Assembly (NCBI RefSeq): GCF_001704155.1
Contig: NZ_CP016294.1
Coordinates: forward strand, 1,919,501-1,983,500
DNA length: 64,000 bases
Direction: 5' to 3'
Source: Stenotrophomonas rhizophila
GTDB taxonomy: Bacteria; Pseudomonadota; Gammaproteobacteria; Xanthomonadales; Xanthomonadaceae
This document shows positions 53,644 through 63,588 of the stretch, one piece after another. Position numbers and translations under genes: made by a program. The notes beneath the pieces were generated by a model. That model was not told the DNA's origin, made no database searches, and saw only the letters and a list, made by a program, of their open reading frames with translations. Every line of letters begins with the position of its first letter. Position 1 is the first letter of the stretch.

Positions 53644-53682
53644 GTAGGGTCGACCGTTGGTCGACCACCGCGCAACGCGCGG
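53644..53682 (+). repeat. SMAG-like GTAG hairpin plus adjoining hairpin
   Basis: GTAG (53644-53647), GGTCGACC-GTT-GGTCGACC (53648-53666), then CCGCGC-AAC-GCGCGG (53668-53682). It lies 34 bases after thrC and may act as its 3' boundary. Confidence 0.8.
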
Positions 53683-53756
53683 CGCAAGCATCAAAAACCG
53701 TGCTGTTTCGGCTGATGCACACCCGGCCGGAGTTTAAAGGTGACCGAAGCTACCCC

Positions 53757-54506
53757 TCAGCCCCCGCACAGCACCTGCAACCCAGCCTCATCCAGAATCT
53801 CCACGGTGTTCAGGTGGGGCAGGGCAATCAAGCCCTGCTGCCGCAGCTTGGTGAATGTGCGGCTCACCGTTTCCATGGTCAGGCCAAGATGGTCGGCAAT
53901 GTCGCTGCGCCCCATCGGCAGGATCACCCGCAACCCATCCCCGCCCAGCCGCGCTTCACGCGCGGCCAGCCGCAGCAGGAAATCGGCCAGCTTTTCGGCA
54001 GGCTGCAGGCGGCCCAGCGCCAGCGCGGCATCGGCTGCTTCGTCCAGCGCCTGGCAGGCGCGCTGCAGCAGCTTGCGCTCCAGGTGCGGGTAGCGGGCGC
54101 GCAGGTCCTTCATCGGGGCCAGGCCCACGCGGCAGACCCGGCTGTCGGCGATGGCTTCGATGTCGTAGCGGTGATGGTCGCTGCCGGTCAGCCCGAGATA
54201 ATCACCAGGCAGCACGAATCCGCTGACCTGGCGGCGGCCATCTGCCAGGGTACGGACCAGCCGCAGCGCGCCTTCGGTCAAGGTATAGACATGTTGGCGG
54301 GCCTCGCCAGCGCGGACCAGGGTGGCCCCCAGCGGCAGCGGCTGGGACACCGTGACCCGTTCCAGGGCCTGGACTTCATCGGGAGACAGCGCCGAACACA
54401 CGGCCAGGTGGCGCACCGAGCAGTGCAGGCAGTCACGCAGCGGCGAGCAGCCCGGTGCGGGATCTTCTACAGCGGCAACGGCGGTTCCGGAGTGGGGCCG
54501 GGTCAT
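53757..54506 (-). CDS. FNR-like CRP/FNR-family regulator with cysteine cluster
   Basis: The 249-residue protein has N-terminal cysteines C20, C26, C29 and C37 plus a central C125. C26-x2-C29-x7-C37 with a central Cys is the FnrN/FixK-type arrangement for a [4Fe-4S] cluster, suggesting an oxygen sensor. A cyclic-nucleotide-binding-like beta roll (about 50-150) leads into a winged HTH with ETVSRTFTKL, whose E-x-x-S-R is the FNR contact motif for TTGAT sites. It stands alone between thrC and hisS. Confidence 0.88.
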   Translation of the reverse strand: MTRPHSGTAVAAVEDPAPGCSPLRDCLHCSVRHLAVCSALSPDEVQALERVTVSQPLPLGATLVRAGEARQHVYTLTEGALRLVRTLADGRRQVSGFVLPGDYLGLTGSDHHRYDIEAIADSRVCRVGLAPMKDLRARYPHLERKLLQRACQALDEAADAALALGRLQPAEKLADFLLRLAAREARLGGDGLRVILPMGRSDIADHLGLTMETVSRTFTKLRQQGLIALPHLNTVEILDEAGLQVLCGG

Positions 54507-54651
54507 GTCGAACCAGGGAGCGGGGCCTGCCTATGATACGTCATGCGGCCGTTGGCCAAGTTCGACGCGGCCGATGAAGGCCGCGCGGCCCGGCTGCGGC
54601 TAGAATATGCAGCTCGCTCTTCCCCCAAGTTCCCCCGCAGGAGTCCCGCAA

Positions 54652-56049
54652 GTGATCAAGCCCCGTACGCCGCCCGGCATCATGGAACTGCTGCCGCGCG
54701 AGCAGATCGCGTTCCAGCGCATGCTGGACGTCATCCGCCGCAATTACGAGCGGTTCGGGTTCCTGCCGGTGGAAACCCCGGTGTTCGAGCTGTCCGACGT
54801 GCTGCTGACCAAGTCCGGTGGCGAGACCGAGCGCCAGGTGTATTTCGTGCAGTCGACCGGCGCGTTGGCCAATGCGGCCGAAGCGGGTGACAAGAGCCTG
54901 CCGGAGCTGGCGCTGCGCTTCGACCTGACCGTGCCGCTGGCGCGTTACGTGGCCGAGCACGAACACGACCTGACCTTCCCGTTCCGCCGTTACCAGATGC
55001 AGCGGGTGTACCGCGGCGAGCGCGCCCAGCGCGGCCGCTTCCGCGAGTTCTACCAGTGCGACATCGACGTGATCGGCAAGGACAGCCTGAGCACGCGCTA
55101 TGACGCCGAAGTGCTGGCGGTCATCCATGCGGTGTTCGCGGAGCTGCGCATCGGTGATTTCTCGGTCCAGCTGAACAACCGCAAGCTGATGCGCGGTTTC
55201 TTCGAAAGCCTCGGCGTGGCCGACGGCGAGCGCCAGATGGCGGTGCTGCGCGAGGTCGACAAGCTCGACAAGCGCGGCCCGGATTACGTGCGCGAAACGC
55301 TGACCGGCGAAGGCTTTGCGATCCCGGCCGAACAGGTGGACCGGATCCTGGCGTTCGTGGCGGTGCGCTCGAGCAGCCACGCTGACGCGCTGGCGCAGCT
55401 GGACGGTCTGATCGCCGACGGCACTGCCAGCGAGACGCTGAAGCTGGGCGTAGCTGAGCTGCGCGAGGTGCTGCAGCTGGTGAAGGCGCTGGGCGTGCCG
55501 GAAACCGCGTACTGCCTGAACTTCTCGATCGCCCGCGGCCTGGATTACTACACCGGCACGGTGTACGAAACCACGCTGACCGACCACCCGCAGATCGGGT
55601 CGATCTGCTCGGGCGGGCGTTACGAAGACCTGGCCAGTCACTACAGCAAGTCCAAGCTGCCGGGCGTGGGCATTTCCATCGGCCTGACCCGCCTGTTCTG
55701 GCAGCTGCGCGAGGCGGGGCTGATCGCAGGCATCGAAGACAGCAGCGTGCACGCGCTGGTGGCGCTGATGGACGACAACAGCTTGGCCGATTCGCTGGAT
55801 ATCGCCCGTCGCCTGCGCGTGGGCGGGATCAACGCGGAAGTGCAGATGGAGCCGAAGAAGATCGGCAAGCAGTTCCAGTACGCGGCCAAGGCAGGCATCC
55901 GCTTCGTGGTGCTGGCCGGTGAAGACGAGCTGGCGCGCGGCGTGGTGGCGGTGAAGGATCTGCTGCGCGAGCAGCAGTTCGACGTTGCCCGCGATGAGCT
56001 GGCCAGTGCATTGCAGGTGGAGCTGGAGCAGACGCGCGCGATGGCGTGA
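54652..56049 (+). CDS. hisS: Histidine-tRNA ligase
   Basis: Charges tRNA-His. The 465-residue class II enzyme has motif 2 in [16 protein letters not shown] and the histidine-binding segments [11 protein letters not shown] and SGGRYEDL. I chose the GTG at 54652 because a CAGGAG Shine-Dalgarno lies eight bases upstream and homology begins at once ([14 protein letters not shown]). A possible -10 (TAGAAT) lies at 54601-54606. In E. coli hisS lies between rodZ/ispG and yfgM; here it lies just before the his operon. Confidence 0.94.
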   Translation: MIKPRTPPGIMELLPREQIAFQRMLDVIRRNYERFGFLPVETPVFELSDVLLTKSGGETERQVYFVQSTGALANAAEAGDKSLPELALRFDLTVPLARYVAEHEHDLTFPFRRYQMQRVYRGERAQRGRFREFYQCDIDVIGKDSLSTRYDAEVLAVIHAVFAELRIGDFSVQLNNRKLMRGFFESLGVADGERQMAVLREVDKLDKRGPDYVRETLTGEGFAIPAEQVDRILAFVAVRSSSHADALAQLDGLIADGTASETLKLGVAELREVLQLVKALGVPETAYCLNFSIARGLDYYTGTVYETTLTDHPQIGSICSGGRYEDLASHYSKSKLPGVGISIGLTRLFWQLREAGLIAGIEDSSVHALVALMDDNSLADSLDIARRLRVGGINAEVQMEPKKIGKQFQYAAKAGIRFVVLAGEDELARGVVAVKDLLREQQFDVARDELASALQVELEQTRAMA

Positions 56050-56068
56050 TGTTCTCTACTGCCTAATG

Positions 56069-56103
56069 ACAACAACGGCACCTTCGGGTGCCGTTGTTGT
56101 TTC
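56069..56103 (+). terminator. Terminator after hisS
   Basis: ACAACAACGGCACC-TTCG-GGTGCCGTTGTTGT is a perfect 14-bp stem with a UUCG tetraloop, followed by TTCT. Confidence 0.9.
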
Positions 56104-56131
56104 TGGGTGTCTGATTGCGGGATTTCACTGT

Positions 56132-56152
56132 GCACCGGGCGTTGCCCGGTGC
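56132..56152. repeat. SMAG-like hairpin core
   Basis: GCACCGGGC-GTT-GCCCGGTGC is a perfect 9-bp stem. No GTAG is adjacent. Confidence 0.55.
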
Positions 56153-56200
56153 TTCCATGCATCCAGGCGAACAGCCTGTTTGCACGCTATCTCTGGTTTG

Positions 56201-56592
56201 GCGGGACGGTGCGGGTTTGCGGGACACGCCGTGAATCCGTCCTTGGAGGCTTGGCAAAAACATCCATGTTTTTGACAGTCCCGCAAACCCGCCCCGTCCC
56301 ACCTTCGACGGGTGGCTGGTGGCCAGGGGTAACAGCGAAAGCGGCTTCGTTTCCGGGTCATGCGTTATCGCATGTGGATGGCTTCGGGGCAGTCGTCTTA
56401 CGACCGACCCTACCAACTCAACGGCCGGTAACGCATGAAAAACATCGAACCCGGCCTTTGACGTTCCATGGCCACCAACACACCGTCGAGGGTCGGCGGG
56501 GGCGGGTATGCGGGACCGTAGAAAACATGGATGTTTTCTACGAGCCCCCATGGACGGGTTCACGGCGTGTCCCGCATACCCGCACCCGCCGG
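56201..56592. repeat. Large inverted repeat: two diverged copies of a hairpin element
   Basis: Copy A (from 56203, arms 56203-56224 and 56279-56300) and copy B on the other strand (arms 56495-56515 and 56570-56590) share GCGGGT(T/A)TGCGGGACACGCC and CGTGAA(T/C)CCGTCC. Each has an inner hairpin around ACAT-CC/GG-ATGT (56255-56274; 56517-56542). Inner flanks also match in inverted orientation (GGTGGCCA, TCATGCGTTA). Differences between copies keep the arms paired. No coding potential is visible. With the neighbouring small hairpins this explains the 742-base gap between hisS and the TrpR-like gene. Confidence 0.75.
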
Positions 56593-56644
56593 CCCAGCTC
56601 GGGCCATGCAAAGGCCACCAGCTGTTCGCGCAGATCCATCGCCA

Positions 56645-56661
56645 GCCGGGCAGCGCCCGGC
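56645..56661. repeat. Small hairpin
   Basis: GCCGGGC-AGC-GCCCGGC, a perfect 7-bp stem of the same type as the GTAG hairpins. Confidence 0.45.
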
Positions 56662-56761
56662 GACGGATCGCTTAGCTCGCTCCCCGCTGGAATGAGGGCC
56701 TTAACCTGAACGGAGGAACCAGAAAGCTCAAGCCGATTTGGCATCAGGCCGCTTTTGCGCT

Positions 56762-56785
56762 AATGTAATAGCACGCTATTACATT
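56762..56785. promoter_or_regulatory. Long palindromic operator of the his operon
   Basis: Two perfect 11-bp arms (AATGTAATAGC and GCTATTACATT) flank a central AC. It lies six bases upstream of the TrpR-like gene's ATG and is markedly AT-rich. This is the expected place for an autoregulated repressor site that would also control the downstream his genes. Confidence 0.8.
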
Positions 56786-56791
56786 GATACG

Positions 56792-57118
56792 ATGAAAATC
56801 CGCCCTGTCCCCCGTGAAAAAGATCCCCAGGCCGACCTGGACAGCCTGGCTGGCGCCTTCGCCGGCCTGTCCAGCGCCGGGCAGGTCACTGCGTTCCTGC
56901 GCGACCTGTGCACCCCGGCCGAGTTGGAGGCGCTGTCCGACCGCTGGAAGGTGGTGCCGCTGCTGCGGCAGGGCGTGCCGTATCGCGAAATCCATGAATT
57001 GACCGGTGTCAGCGTGACCACCACCGGGCGCGTGGCGCGCTCGCTGGACCATGGCCACGGCGGCTATGCCGCCGCCATTGCCGCGACCGCCACGCCTGCA
57101 GCCCCCGAATCCGAGTAG
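56792..57118 (+). CDS. TrpR-superfamily regulator (YerC/YecD-like), probable his operon repressor
   Basis: The 108-residue protein has the Trp-repressor-like fold: [27 protein letters not shown] followed by the [25 protein letters not shown] (about residues 64-85). YerC-type TrpR relatives have been proposed as histidine-operon regulators (HisR) in Gram-positive bacteria. Here the gene is the first of the his operon, 11 bases before hisG, with a long palindrome at its start. This context makes a histidine-responsive repressor the best guess, although it is often annotated as a Trp repressor. Confidence 0.85.
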   Translation: MKIRPVPREKDPQADLDSLAGAFAGLSSAGQVTAFLRDLCTPAELEALSDRWKVVPLLRQGVPYREIHELTGVSVTTTGRVARSLDHGHGGYAAAIAATATPAAPESE

Positions 57119-57129
57119 AGACCTCCCCC

Positions 57130-58041
57130 ATGAGTGCAACCCAGACCGCCCCGGCACGTGACCGGCTGCGTATTGCCATCCAGAAGAGCGGGCGCCTGGC
57201 CGAACCGGCGCGCAGCCTGTTGACCGCCTGCGGGCTGAGCTGGCGGCAGAGCCGCGACAAGCTGTTCTGCTACGGCGAATCGCTGCCGGTGGACCTGCTG
57301 CTGGTGCGCGATGACGACATCCCCGGCCTGATCGCCGACGGCGTCTGCGATTTCGGCATCGTCGGCCGCAATGAACTGGACGAGCAGGGCGCCGCGCGCC
57401 GCCGCATCGGCCTGCCCGATGCCTACCAGGCGCTGCGCGGCCTGAACTTCGGCCAGTGCCGGCTGATGCTGGCCGTGCCCGAGGAATGGGACTGGCAGGG
57501 CGTGCAGCAGCTGGCCGGCAAGCGCATCGCCACCAGCTACCCCGCGATCCTGGCCGACTGGCTGGCCGAGCGCGGCGTGGATGCCCAGGTGGTGGAGCTG
57601 TCCGGTTCGGTGGAGATCGCTCCGCGGCTGGGCACCGCCGACCTGATCTGCGACCTGGTCTCCAGCGGCGCCACCCTGGCCGCCAACCAGCTCAAGCCGG
57701 TGGAAACGCTGCTGGAAAGCGAAGCCGTGCTGGCCGGGCCGGTGAAAACCCCCGACGATGCCCGCGCTGGCCTGATGGCCATGCTGCTGCGCCGACTCGA
57801 CGGCGTGGTGAAGCTGCAGGACAGCAAGCTGCTGATGTTCCGCGCCGAACTGGACCGCGTGTCTGAACTGGCCCGCCTGTTGCCCGATGCCGACCCCCTG
57901 GTGCAGTTGCCCGATGATGGCGGCCGCCTGCGTTTGCAGACCATGTGCCACGGCGCATTGACCTGGCAGCGGTTGGAAGAGCTGGAGCGCGCAGGCGCCC
58001 AGGGGTTGATGGTGTTGAGCGTGGAGCGGTCGCTGGCATGA
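57130..58041 (+). CDS. hisG: ATP phosphoribosyltransferase, long form
   Basis: First step of histidine synthesis and the feedback target. The 303-residue long form has catalytic domains beginning [15 protein letters not shown], the PRPP-binding loop [11 protein letters not shown], and a C-terminal ACT-like regulatory domain (about 230-303), so no HisZ is needed. The ATG follows the TrpR-like gene by 11 bases, leaving no room for a leader peptide. Confidence 0.96.
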   Translation: MSATQTAPARDRLRIAIQKSGRLAEPARSLLTACGLSWRQSRDKLFCYGESLPVDLLLVRDDDIPGLIADGVCDFGIVGRNELDEQGAARRRIGLPDAYQALRGLNFGQCRLMLAVPEEWDWQGVQQLAGKRIATSYPAILADWLAERGVDAQVVELSGSVEIAPRLGTADLICDLVSSGATLAANQLKPVETLLESEAVLAGPVKTPDDARAGLMAMLLRRLDGVVKLQDSKLLMFRAELDRVSELARLLPDADPLVQLPDDGGRLRLQTMCHGALTWQRLEELERAGAQGLMVLSVERSLA

Positions 58042-59333
58042 ATCGTCTGCAATGGTCCCAGTTGAGCGACACCGAACAGGCACAGGCGCTGCAGCGTCCG
58101 GTGCAGGCCGTGGCCGCGCGTACCCGCGAATCGGTGGCCGCGCTGATCGCGGCGGTGCGTGATGATGGTGATGCCGCCCTGCGCGAAATCAGCCTGCGTT
58201 TCGACGGCGTGGCCCCGGCCTCGTTTGAAGTGAATGATGAGGAATTCGCCGCCGCCGAGCGTGCGGTACCGGTCGAACTGCGCCAGGCGATGACCGAGGC
58301 CGCCGAGCGCATCCGCCTGTTCCACAAGGCCGGCATGAGCCAGGGTTACGCGGTGGAAACCGCGCCGGGCGTGCGCTGCGAACGCATGGTGCGGCCGATT
58401 GGCCGCGTCGGCCTGTACGTGCCGGCGGGCAGCGCGCCGCTGCCGTCCACCGCGTTGATGCTCGGCGTGCCGGCACAGCTGGCCGGTTGCCGTGAAGTGG
58501 TGCTGTGCACCCCGCCGCGCCGAGATGGAAGCGCCGATCCGGCCGTGCTGGTCGCCGCGCGCCTGACCGGCGTGCACCGCGTGTTCAAGCTGGGCGGTGC
58601 GCAGGCGATTGCCGCCATGGCTTACGGAACGGCCAGCGTACCTGCCTGCGACAAGCTGTATGGCCCGGGCAACAGCTACGTGACCGAAGCCAAGCAGCAG
58701 GTCGCCCAGGATGGCGCGGCGGCGATCGACATGCCGGCCGGCCCTTCCGAAGTCCTGGTGATCGCCGATGCCGGCGCCAACCCCGCCTTCGTCGCCGCCG
58801 ATCTGCTTTCGCAGGCCGAACACGGCCCCGATTCGCAGGTGCTGCTGCTTACCGATGATGCCGACATGCTGGCCAGGGTCGAAGCGCAGGTGCAGGTACA
58901 GTTGGCGCAGCTCTCGCGCGCCGACATCGCCGGGCAGGCACTGCAGTCCTCGCGCCTGATCCTGGTCGATTCGCTGGTGCAGGCCTTCCAGATCAGCAAC
59001 CGCTACGCCCCCGAGCACCTGATCCTGGCGCTGCGCGAACCGCGCGACTGGCTGGCGCAGGTGGAAGCAGCCGGTTCGGTGTTCCTGGGTGATTACACCC
59101 CCGAAGCGCTGGGCGATTACTGCAGCGGCACCAACCACGTGCTGCCCACTGCCGGCGCCGCGCGCGCCTACAGCGGGGTGAGCGTGGCCAGCTTCCAGAA
59201 CATGATCAGCGTGCAGGCCGCCACCGCACAGGGCATCGCCGCCATCGGCAACTGCGCGCGCGTGCTGGCGCGTGCCGAAGGTCTGGACGCGCACGAGAAC
59301 GCGGTGGCACTGCGCATGGAGACGGCCGCATGA
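58038..59333 (+). CDS. hisD: Histidinol dehydrogenase
   Basis: Oxidises histidinol to histidine in two steps with zinc. The 431-residue protein has [19 protein letters not shown], the signature [14 protein letters not shown] and SGTNHVLPT. The ATG at 58038 overlaps the hisG stop by four bases. Confidence 0.97.
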   Translation: MNRLQWSQLSDTEQAQALQRPVQAVAARTRESVAALIAAVRDDGDAALREISLRFDGVAPASFEVNDEEFAAAERAVPVELRQAMTEAAERIRLFHKAGMSQGYAVETAPGVRCERMVRPIGRVGLYVPAGSAPLPSTALMLGVPAQLAGCREVVLCTPPRRDGSADPAVLVAARLTGVHRVFKLGGAQAIAAMAYGTASVPACDKLYGPGNSYVTEAKQQVAQDGAAAIDMPAGPSEVLVIADAGANPAFVAADLLSQAEHGPDSQVLLLTDDADMLARVEAQVQVQLAQLSRADIAGQALQSSRLILVDSLVQAFQISNRYAPEHLILALREPRDWLAQVEAAGSVFLGDYTPEALGDYCSGTNHVLPTAGAARAYSGVSVASFQNMISVQAATAQGIAAIGNCARVLARAEGLDAHENAVALRMETAA

Positions 59334-60418
59334 GCGCCGGTACCGTGCTCGACCTGGTGCGCAGCGACCTGCGCGCGTTCGCCGGGTATTCCTCGGCACG
59401 CAGCAGCGCGCTGGTGGGCGACGTATGGCTTAATGCCAATGAATCGGCCTGGGCCAATCCTGCCGACGCGCAGGGCATCGCCCGCCGCTACCCCGAACCG
59501 CAACCCGAAGCGCTGCGCGCGCGGCTGGCCGCGCTGTACGGCTGCTCTCCCGACCAGCTGCTGATCGGCCGTGGCAGCGATGAAGCCATCGACCTGCTGG
59601 TGCGCGCACTGTGCGAACCCGGCCGCGACGCCGTGCTGGTGACCCCACCGGTGTTCGGCATGTATGCGGTGTGCGCGCGCCTGCAGAATGCACCGCTGCT
59701 GGAAGTGCCGCTGCGGAATGCCGGGGATGCGTTGGAGGCGGATATCGACGCCATCATCGCCGCCGCCCTGGCGGGCAACGCCAAGCTGGTGTTCCTGTGC
59801 ACGCCGTCGAACCCGGCCGGCAGCACGATCTCGCTGGACGACATCGAACGCGTTGCCCGGGCGCTGCAGGGCAGGGCACTGGTGGTGGTGGATGAGGCCT
59901 ACGGCGAGTATGCGGAGCAGGGATCGGCCAGCAGTCTGCTGGCGCACCGTGACAACGTAGCGGTGCTGCGCACCCTGTCCAAGGCCCACGCCCTGGCCGC
60001 CGCTCGGATCGGCAGCCTGATCGCCACCCCCGCGTTGATCCAGACGCTGCGCCGTTGCCAGGCCCCGTACCCGGTGCCCGCGCCGTGTACTGCACTGGCC
60101 CTGGCCGCGCTGGAACCGGCCGCGCTCGAGGTCACCGCGTCGCGCGTGGCCCAGATCAAGGCCGAACGTGGCCGCCTGGCGGCGGCCCTGCAGCAGGCCC
60201 CCGGCGTGGTCCGCGTGTACCCCTCGCAGGGCAATTACCTGCTGGTGCGTTTCAGTGACGCCCAGGCCGCGTTCGACGCGCTGCTCGCCGCTGGCGTGGT
60301 GGTGCGCGACCAGCGCGCCGCGCCGCAACTGCACGATGCACTGCGCATCACCGTTGGCAGCCCGGAGGAGAACGACCGCGTGCTCCAGGTACTCAGCGCC
60401 CGGAGGGCCGCCGCATGA
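59330..60418 (+). CDS. hisC: Histidinol-phosphate aminotransferase
   Basis: Fold-type I PLP aminotransferase for imidazole acetol phosphate. The 362 residues include the PLP lysine K218 in [18 protein letters not shown], and DEAYGEY. It overlaps hisD and hisB by four bases on each side. Confidence 0.96.
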   Translation: MSAGTVLDLVRSDLRAFAGYSSARSSALVGDVWLNANESAWANPADAQGIARRYPEPQPEALRARLAALYGCSPDQLLIGRGSDEAIDLLVRALCEPGRDAVLVTPPVFGMYAVCARLQNAPLLEVPLRNAGDALEADIDAIIAAALAGNAKLVFLCTPSNPAGSTISLDDIERVARALQGRALVVVDEAYGEYAEQGSASSLLAHRDNVAVLRTLSKAHALAAARIGSLIATPALIQTLRRCQAPYPVPAPCTALALAALEPAALEVTASRVAQIKAERGRLAAALQQAPGVVRVYPSQGNYLLVRFSDAQAAFDALLAAGVVVRDQRAAPQLHDALRITVGSPEENDRVLQVLSARRAAA

Positions 60419-61488
60419 CCCCCATCCTGTTCGTCGACCGCGACGGCACCCTGATCGAAGAGCCCGCCGATTTCCAGATCGACGCCTACGAAAAGATCCG
60501 CTTCGTGCGCGATGTGATCCCGGCGATGCTGAAGCTGCGCGATGCCGGCTACCAGTTCGTGATCGTCAGCAACCAGGACGGGCTGGGCAGCGAAGGCTAC
60601 CCGCAGGCGTCCTTCGACGGCCCCAACGACCTGATGCTGCAGATCTTCGCCAGCCAGGGCATCGTGTTCCGTGACGTGTTGATCGATGGCACCTGGCCGC
60701 ACGACAACGCGCCCACGCGCAAGCCCGGCATCGGCATGATGCTGCCGTACCTGCAGGACCGCAGCATCGACTGGGCGCGCTCGGCCATGGTCGGTGACCG
60801 CCCGACCGATATCCAGTTCGCGCAGAACATGAACATCCGTGGCTTCCAGCTGCGCACCGGACAGTTTGGCGGCGAGTGGGACTGGAACGGCATCGCCCAT
60901 GAACTGGCCGATGCGCCACGCCGCGCCACCGTACAGCGCAACACCAAGGAAACCCGCATCCGGGTCGAGGTCGACCTGGACCGCACCGCCGAACCGCAGA
61001 CCCACACCGGGCTGCCGTTCTTCGACCACATGCTGGAGCAGATCGGCAAGCACGGCGGTTTTGCATTGAGCGTGCAGGCCGAAGGCGACCTGCACATCGA
61101 CGAGCACCACACCATCGAAGATACCGGGCTGGCGCTGGGCCAGGCCCTTCGCGAAGCACTGGGCGACAAGCGCGGGATCGGCCGCTACGGCTTCACCCTG
61201 CCGATGGACGAAACCCTGGCCAGCGCCGCGCTGGACTTCAGCGGCCGCCCATACTTCGTGTTCGAAGGCGAGTTCAAACGCGAGCGCGTGGGCGACATGC
61301 CGACCGAGCTGGTGCCGCACTTCTTCCGCTCGCTGTGCGATGCCTCGGGCCTGAACCTGCACCTGAGCGTGCGCGGCGACAATGACCACCACAAGGTGGA
61401 AGCCTGCTTCAAGGCGCTGGCCCGCGCACTGCGCCAGGCGCTGCCGCGGCAGGGCACGGCGCTGCCCAGCACCAAGGGGGCGCTGTGA
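60415..61488 (+). CDS. hisB: Bifunctional histidinol-phosphatase/imidazoleglycerol-phosphate dehydratase
   Basis: The 357-residue fusion has an N-terminal HAD phosphatase with D8 and D10 in FVDRDGT (about 1-165). The C-terminal IGP dehydratase has the metal-binding [21 protein letters not shown] and [14 protein letters not shown] motifs. This fused form is typical of Gammaproteobacteria. Confidence 0.97.
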   Translation: MTPILFVDRDGTLIEEPADFQIDAYEKIRFVRDVIPAMLKLRDAGYQFVIVSNQDGLGSEGYPQASFDGPNDLMLQIFASQGIVFRDVLIDGTWPHDNAPTRKPGIGMMLPYLQDRSIDWARSAMVGDRPTDIQFAQNMNIRGFQLRTGQFGGEWDWNGIAHELADAPRRATVQRNTKETRIRVEVDLDRTAEPQTHTGLPFFDHMLEQIGKHGGFALSVQAEGDLHIDEHHTIEDTGLALGQALREALGDKRGIGRYGFTLPMDETLASAALDFSGRPYFVFEGEFKRERVGDMPTELVPHFFRSLCDASGLNLHLSVRGDNDHHKVEACFKALARALRQALPRQGTALPSTKGAL

Positions 61489-62087
61489 CCGACGTTGCCC
61501 TCATCGATGCCGGCGGCGCCAATCTCGGCTCGGTGCGCTACGCACTGGAGCGACTGGGGGCACGCGTGCAACTGGTGCGCGATGCGGCGGGCCTGCGCGG
61601 CGCATCGCGGGTGATCCTGCCCGGCGTGGGCGCGGCGCCGCACGGCATGGCACGCCTGCATGCGCAGGGCCTGGTGCAGCCGCTGCGTGAGCTGCAGGTG
61701 CCACTGCTGGGCATCTGCCTGGGCATGCAGCTGCTGTTCGAACACTCCGAAGAGGGCAACGTGGAATGCCTGGGCCTGCTGCCGGGCGTGGTCCGCCACC
61801 TGCACCCGGCGACCGGCATCCGCGTCCCGCACATGGGCTGGAACCGGCTGCTGCCGCTGCGCCAGGCCGCGTTGATGGATGGCGTGGCCGACCGCGCCAG
61901 CGCCTACTTCGTGCACAGCTACGCCGCCCCCTTGAACGAACACACCGTGGCCGCCTGCGACCACGGCGGCCTGTTCGCGGCGGTGGTGCAGCGCGGCAGC
62001 CACAGCGGCGCGCAGTTCCACCCCGAGCGTTCCGCCGCCACCGGCGCGCGGATCCTGCGCAACTTTCTCGAGAACGAACCCGCATGA
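61485..62087 (+). CDS. hisH: Imidazole glycerol phosphate synthase, glutaminase subunit
   Basis: Class I glutaminase that feeds ammonia to HisF. The 200 residues include the nucleophile C78 in GICLGMQ and H179/E181 in FHPERS. The GTG start overlaps hisB by four bases and the stop overlaps hisA. Confidence 0.96.
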   Translation: MTDVALIDAGGANLGSVRYALERLGARVQLVRDAAGLRGASRVILPGVGAAPHGMARLHAQGLVQPLRELQVPLLGICLGMQLLFEHSEEGNVECLGLLPGVVRHLHPATGIRVPHMGWNRLLPLRQAALMDGVADRASAYFVHSYAAPLNEHTVAACDHGGLFAAVVQRGSHSGAQFHPERSAATGARILRNFLENEPA

Positions 62088-62818
62088 GTTTCACCGTCTA
62101 TCCCGCGTTGGACATCCGTGAGGGGCGCGTGGTGCGCCTGCTGCAGGGCGACTACGCCCAGCAGACCACCTACGGCGACGATCCGCTGCCGCGAGCGAAG
62201 GCGTTCGCTGCAGCGGGTGCGAGCTGGATGCACCTGGTCGACCTGGACGCCGCGCGCGCCGGCGGCTACACCCTGGCCCCGCTGCTCAGCGCGATTGCCA
62301 GCGAAAGCGGCCTGAAGGTGCAGACCGGTGGCGGCATCCGCCGCCGCGACGATGTGGCGCGGCTGCTGGATGCCGGCGCGGCGCGCGTGGTGGTGGGCTC
62401 GGTGTCGGTACGCGAGCCGGAGACCGTGATCGGCTGGCTGCAGGCGTTCGGCGCCGAACGCCTGACCATCGCCCTGGACGCGCGCCAGGCCGACGACGGC
62501 CGCTGGCTGCTGCCGGTACATGGCTGGACCGAAACTGCCGACGTGACCCTGGACGTGCTGGCCCAGCGCTATGCGCAGGCCGGCATGCGCCATCTGCTGT
62601 GCACCGATATCGCCCGCGACGGCATGCTGTCAGGCCCCAACATCGACCTCTACCGTCATCTCTCCGCCCTGCTGCCTGGTGTAGCGGTGCAGGCCTCGGG
62701 CGGGGTGCGCAGTGGCGCAGACGTGGCCGACGCAAAGGCCGTCGGCTGCGGCGGGGCGATCCTCGGCAAGGCGCTGCTGGAAGGCCGCATGACCCTGCAG
62801 GAGGCGCTGACATGTTGA
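62084..62818 (+). CDS. hisA: ProFAR isomerase (HisA)
   Basis: A TIM-barrel Amadori isomerase of 244 residues with catalytic D10 in PALDIREG and a second Asp in [13 protein letters not shown] binds phosphate. I chose the ATG at 62084 because it overlaps the hisH stop and begins the first strand. The stop overlaps hisF by seven bases (ATGTTGA). Confidence 0.96.
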   Translation: MSFTVYPALDIREGRVVRLLQGDYAQQTTYGDDPLPRAKAFAAAGASWMHLVDLDAARAGGYTLAPLLSAIASESGLKVQTGGGIRRRDDVARLLDAGAARVVVGSVSVREPETVIGWLQAFGAERLTIALDARQADDGRWLLPVHGWTETADVTLDVLAQRYAQAGMRHLLCTDIARDGMLSGPNIDLYRHLSALLPGVAVQASGGVRSGADVADAKAVGCGGAILGKALLEGRMTLQEALTC

Positions 62819-63588
62819 GCCGCCGGCTGATTCCGTGCCTGGACGTACGCGATGGCCGCGTAGTCAAGGGCGTGCGCTTCCGCGATCACGTGGACATGGG
62901 CGACATCGCCGAGCTGGCGCTGCGCTACCGCGACCAGGGCGCCGACGAGCTGGTGTTCTACGACATCGGCGCCAGCCCGGAAGGGCGCGCGGTAGACGTG
63001 GGCTGGATCGAGCGCATCGCGCGGCTGATCGACATTCCGTTCTGCGTGGCGGGTGGGATCAGCGACGTGGAGACCGCCCGCCGCGTGCTGTATGCCGGCG
63101 CGGACAAGATCTCGATCAACTCGCCGGCGCTGGGCCGCCCCGCGCTGATCGAAGAGCTGGCCGATGCTTTCGGCGTGCAGTGCGTGGTGGTCGGCATCGA
63201 TTCGGTACGCGAGCCCGATGGCGAGTGGCGCTTGCGCCGCTTCAGCGGCGACCCGGACAAGACCCAGGCGGTGCCGGTGCGGACCCTGGACTGGCTGGTG
63301 GAAGCCCAGCGCCGCGGCGCCGGCGAGATCGTGCTCAACTGCATGGACAGCGACGGCGTGCGCCGCGGCTACGACGTGGCCCAGCTGCGCCAGGCGCGGG
63401 CGCTGTGCAGCGTGCCGCTGATCGCCTCCGGCGGTGCCGGCGACATGCAGCACTTCGCCGATGTATTCGACCAGGCCGATGTCGACGGTGCGCTGGCCGC
63501 CAGCGTGTTCCACAGTGGCGCCATCGCCATTCCCGCGCTCAAGCAGTTCCTGCGCGAGCAGCAGATCGAGGTTCGTGATGTCTATTGA
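62812..63588 (+). CDS. hisF: Imidazole glycerol phosphate synthase, cyclase subunit
   Basis: A TIM barrel of 258 residues with D11 in [12 protein letters not shown] and the second catalytic Asp in NCMDSDG; it works with HisH. I chose the ATG at 62812, inside the hisA end, by alignment of the first strand. Confidence 0.96.
   Translation: MLSRRLIPCLDVRDGRVVKGVRFRDHVDMGDIAELALRYRDQGADELVFYDIGASPEGRAVDVGWIERIARLIDIPFCVAGGISDVETARRVLYAGADKISINSPALGRPALIEELADAFGVQCVVVGIDSVREPDGEWRLRRFSGDPDKTQAVPVRTLDWLVEAQRRGAGEIVLNCMDSDGVRRGYDVAQLRQARALCSVPLIASGGAGDMQHFADVFDQADVDGALAASVFHSGAIAIPALKQFLREQQIEVRDVY

Noticed and set aside
54531-54542. ATGATACGTCAT as an FNR box upstream of the FNR-like gene
   Set aside because: It does not fit TTGAT-N4-ATCAA on either half and is probably chance.
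57119-57129. Possible his leader peptide before hisG
   Set aside because: Only 11 bases separate the regulator from hisG and no His-rich frame lies upstream of the operon.
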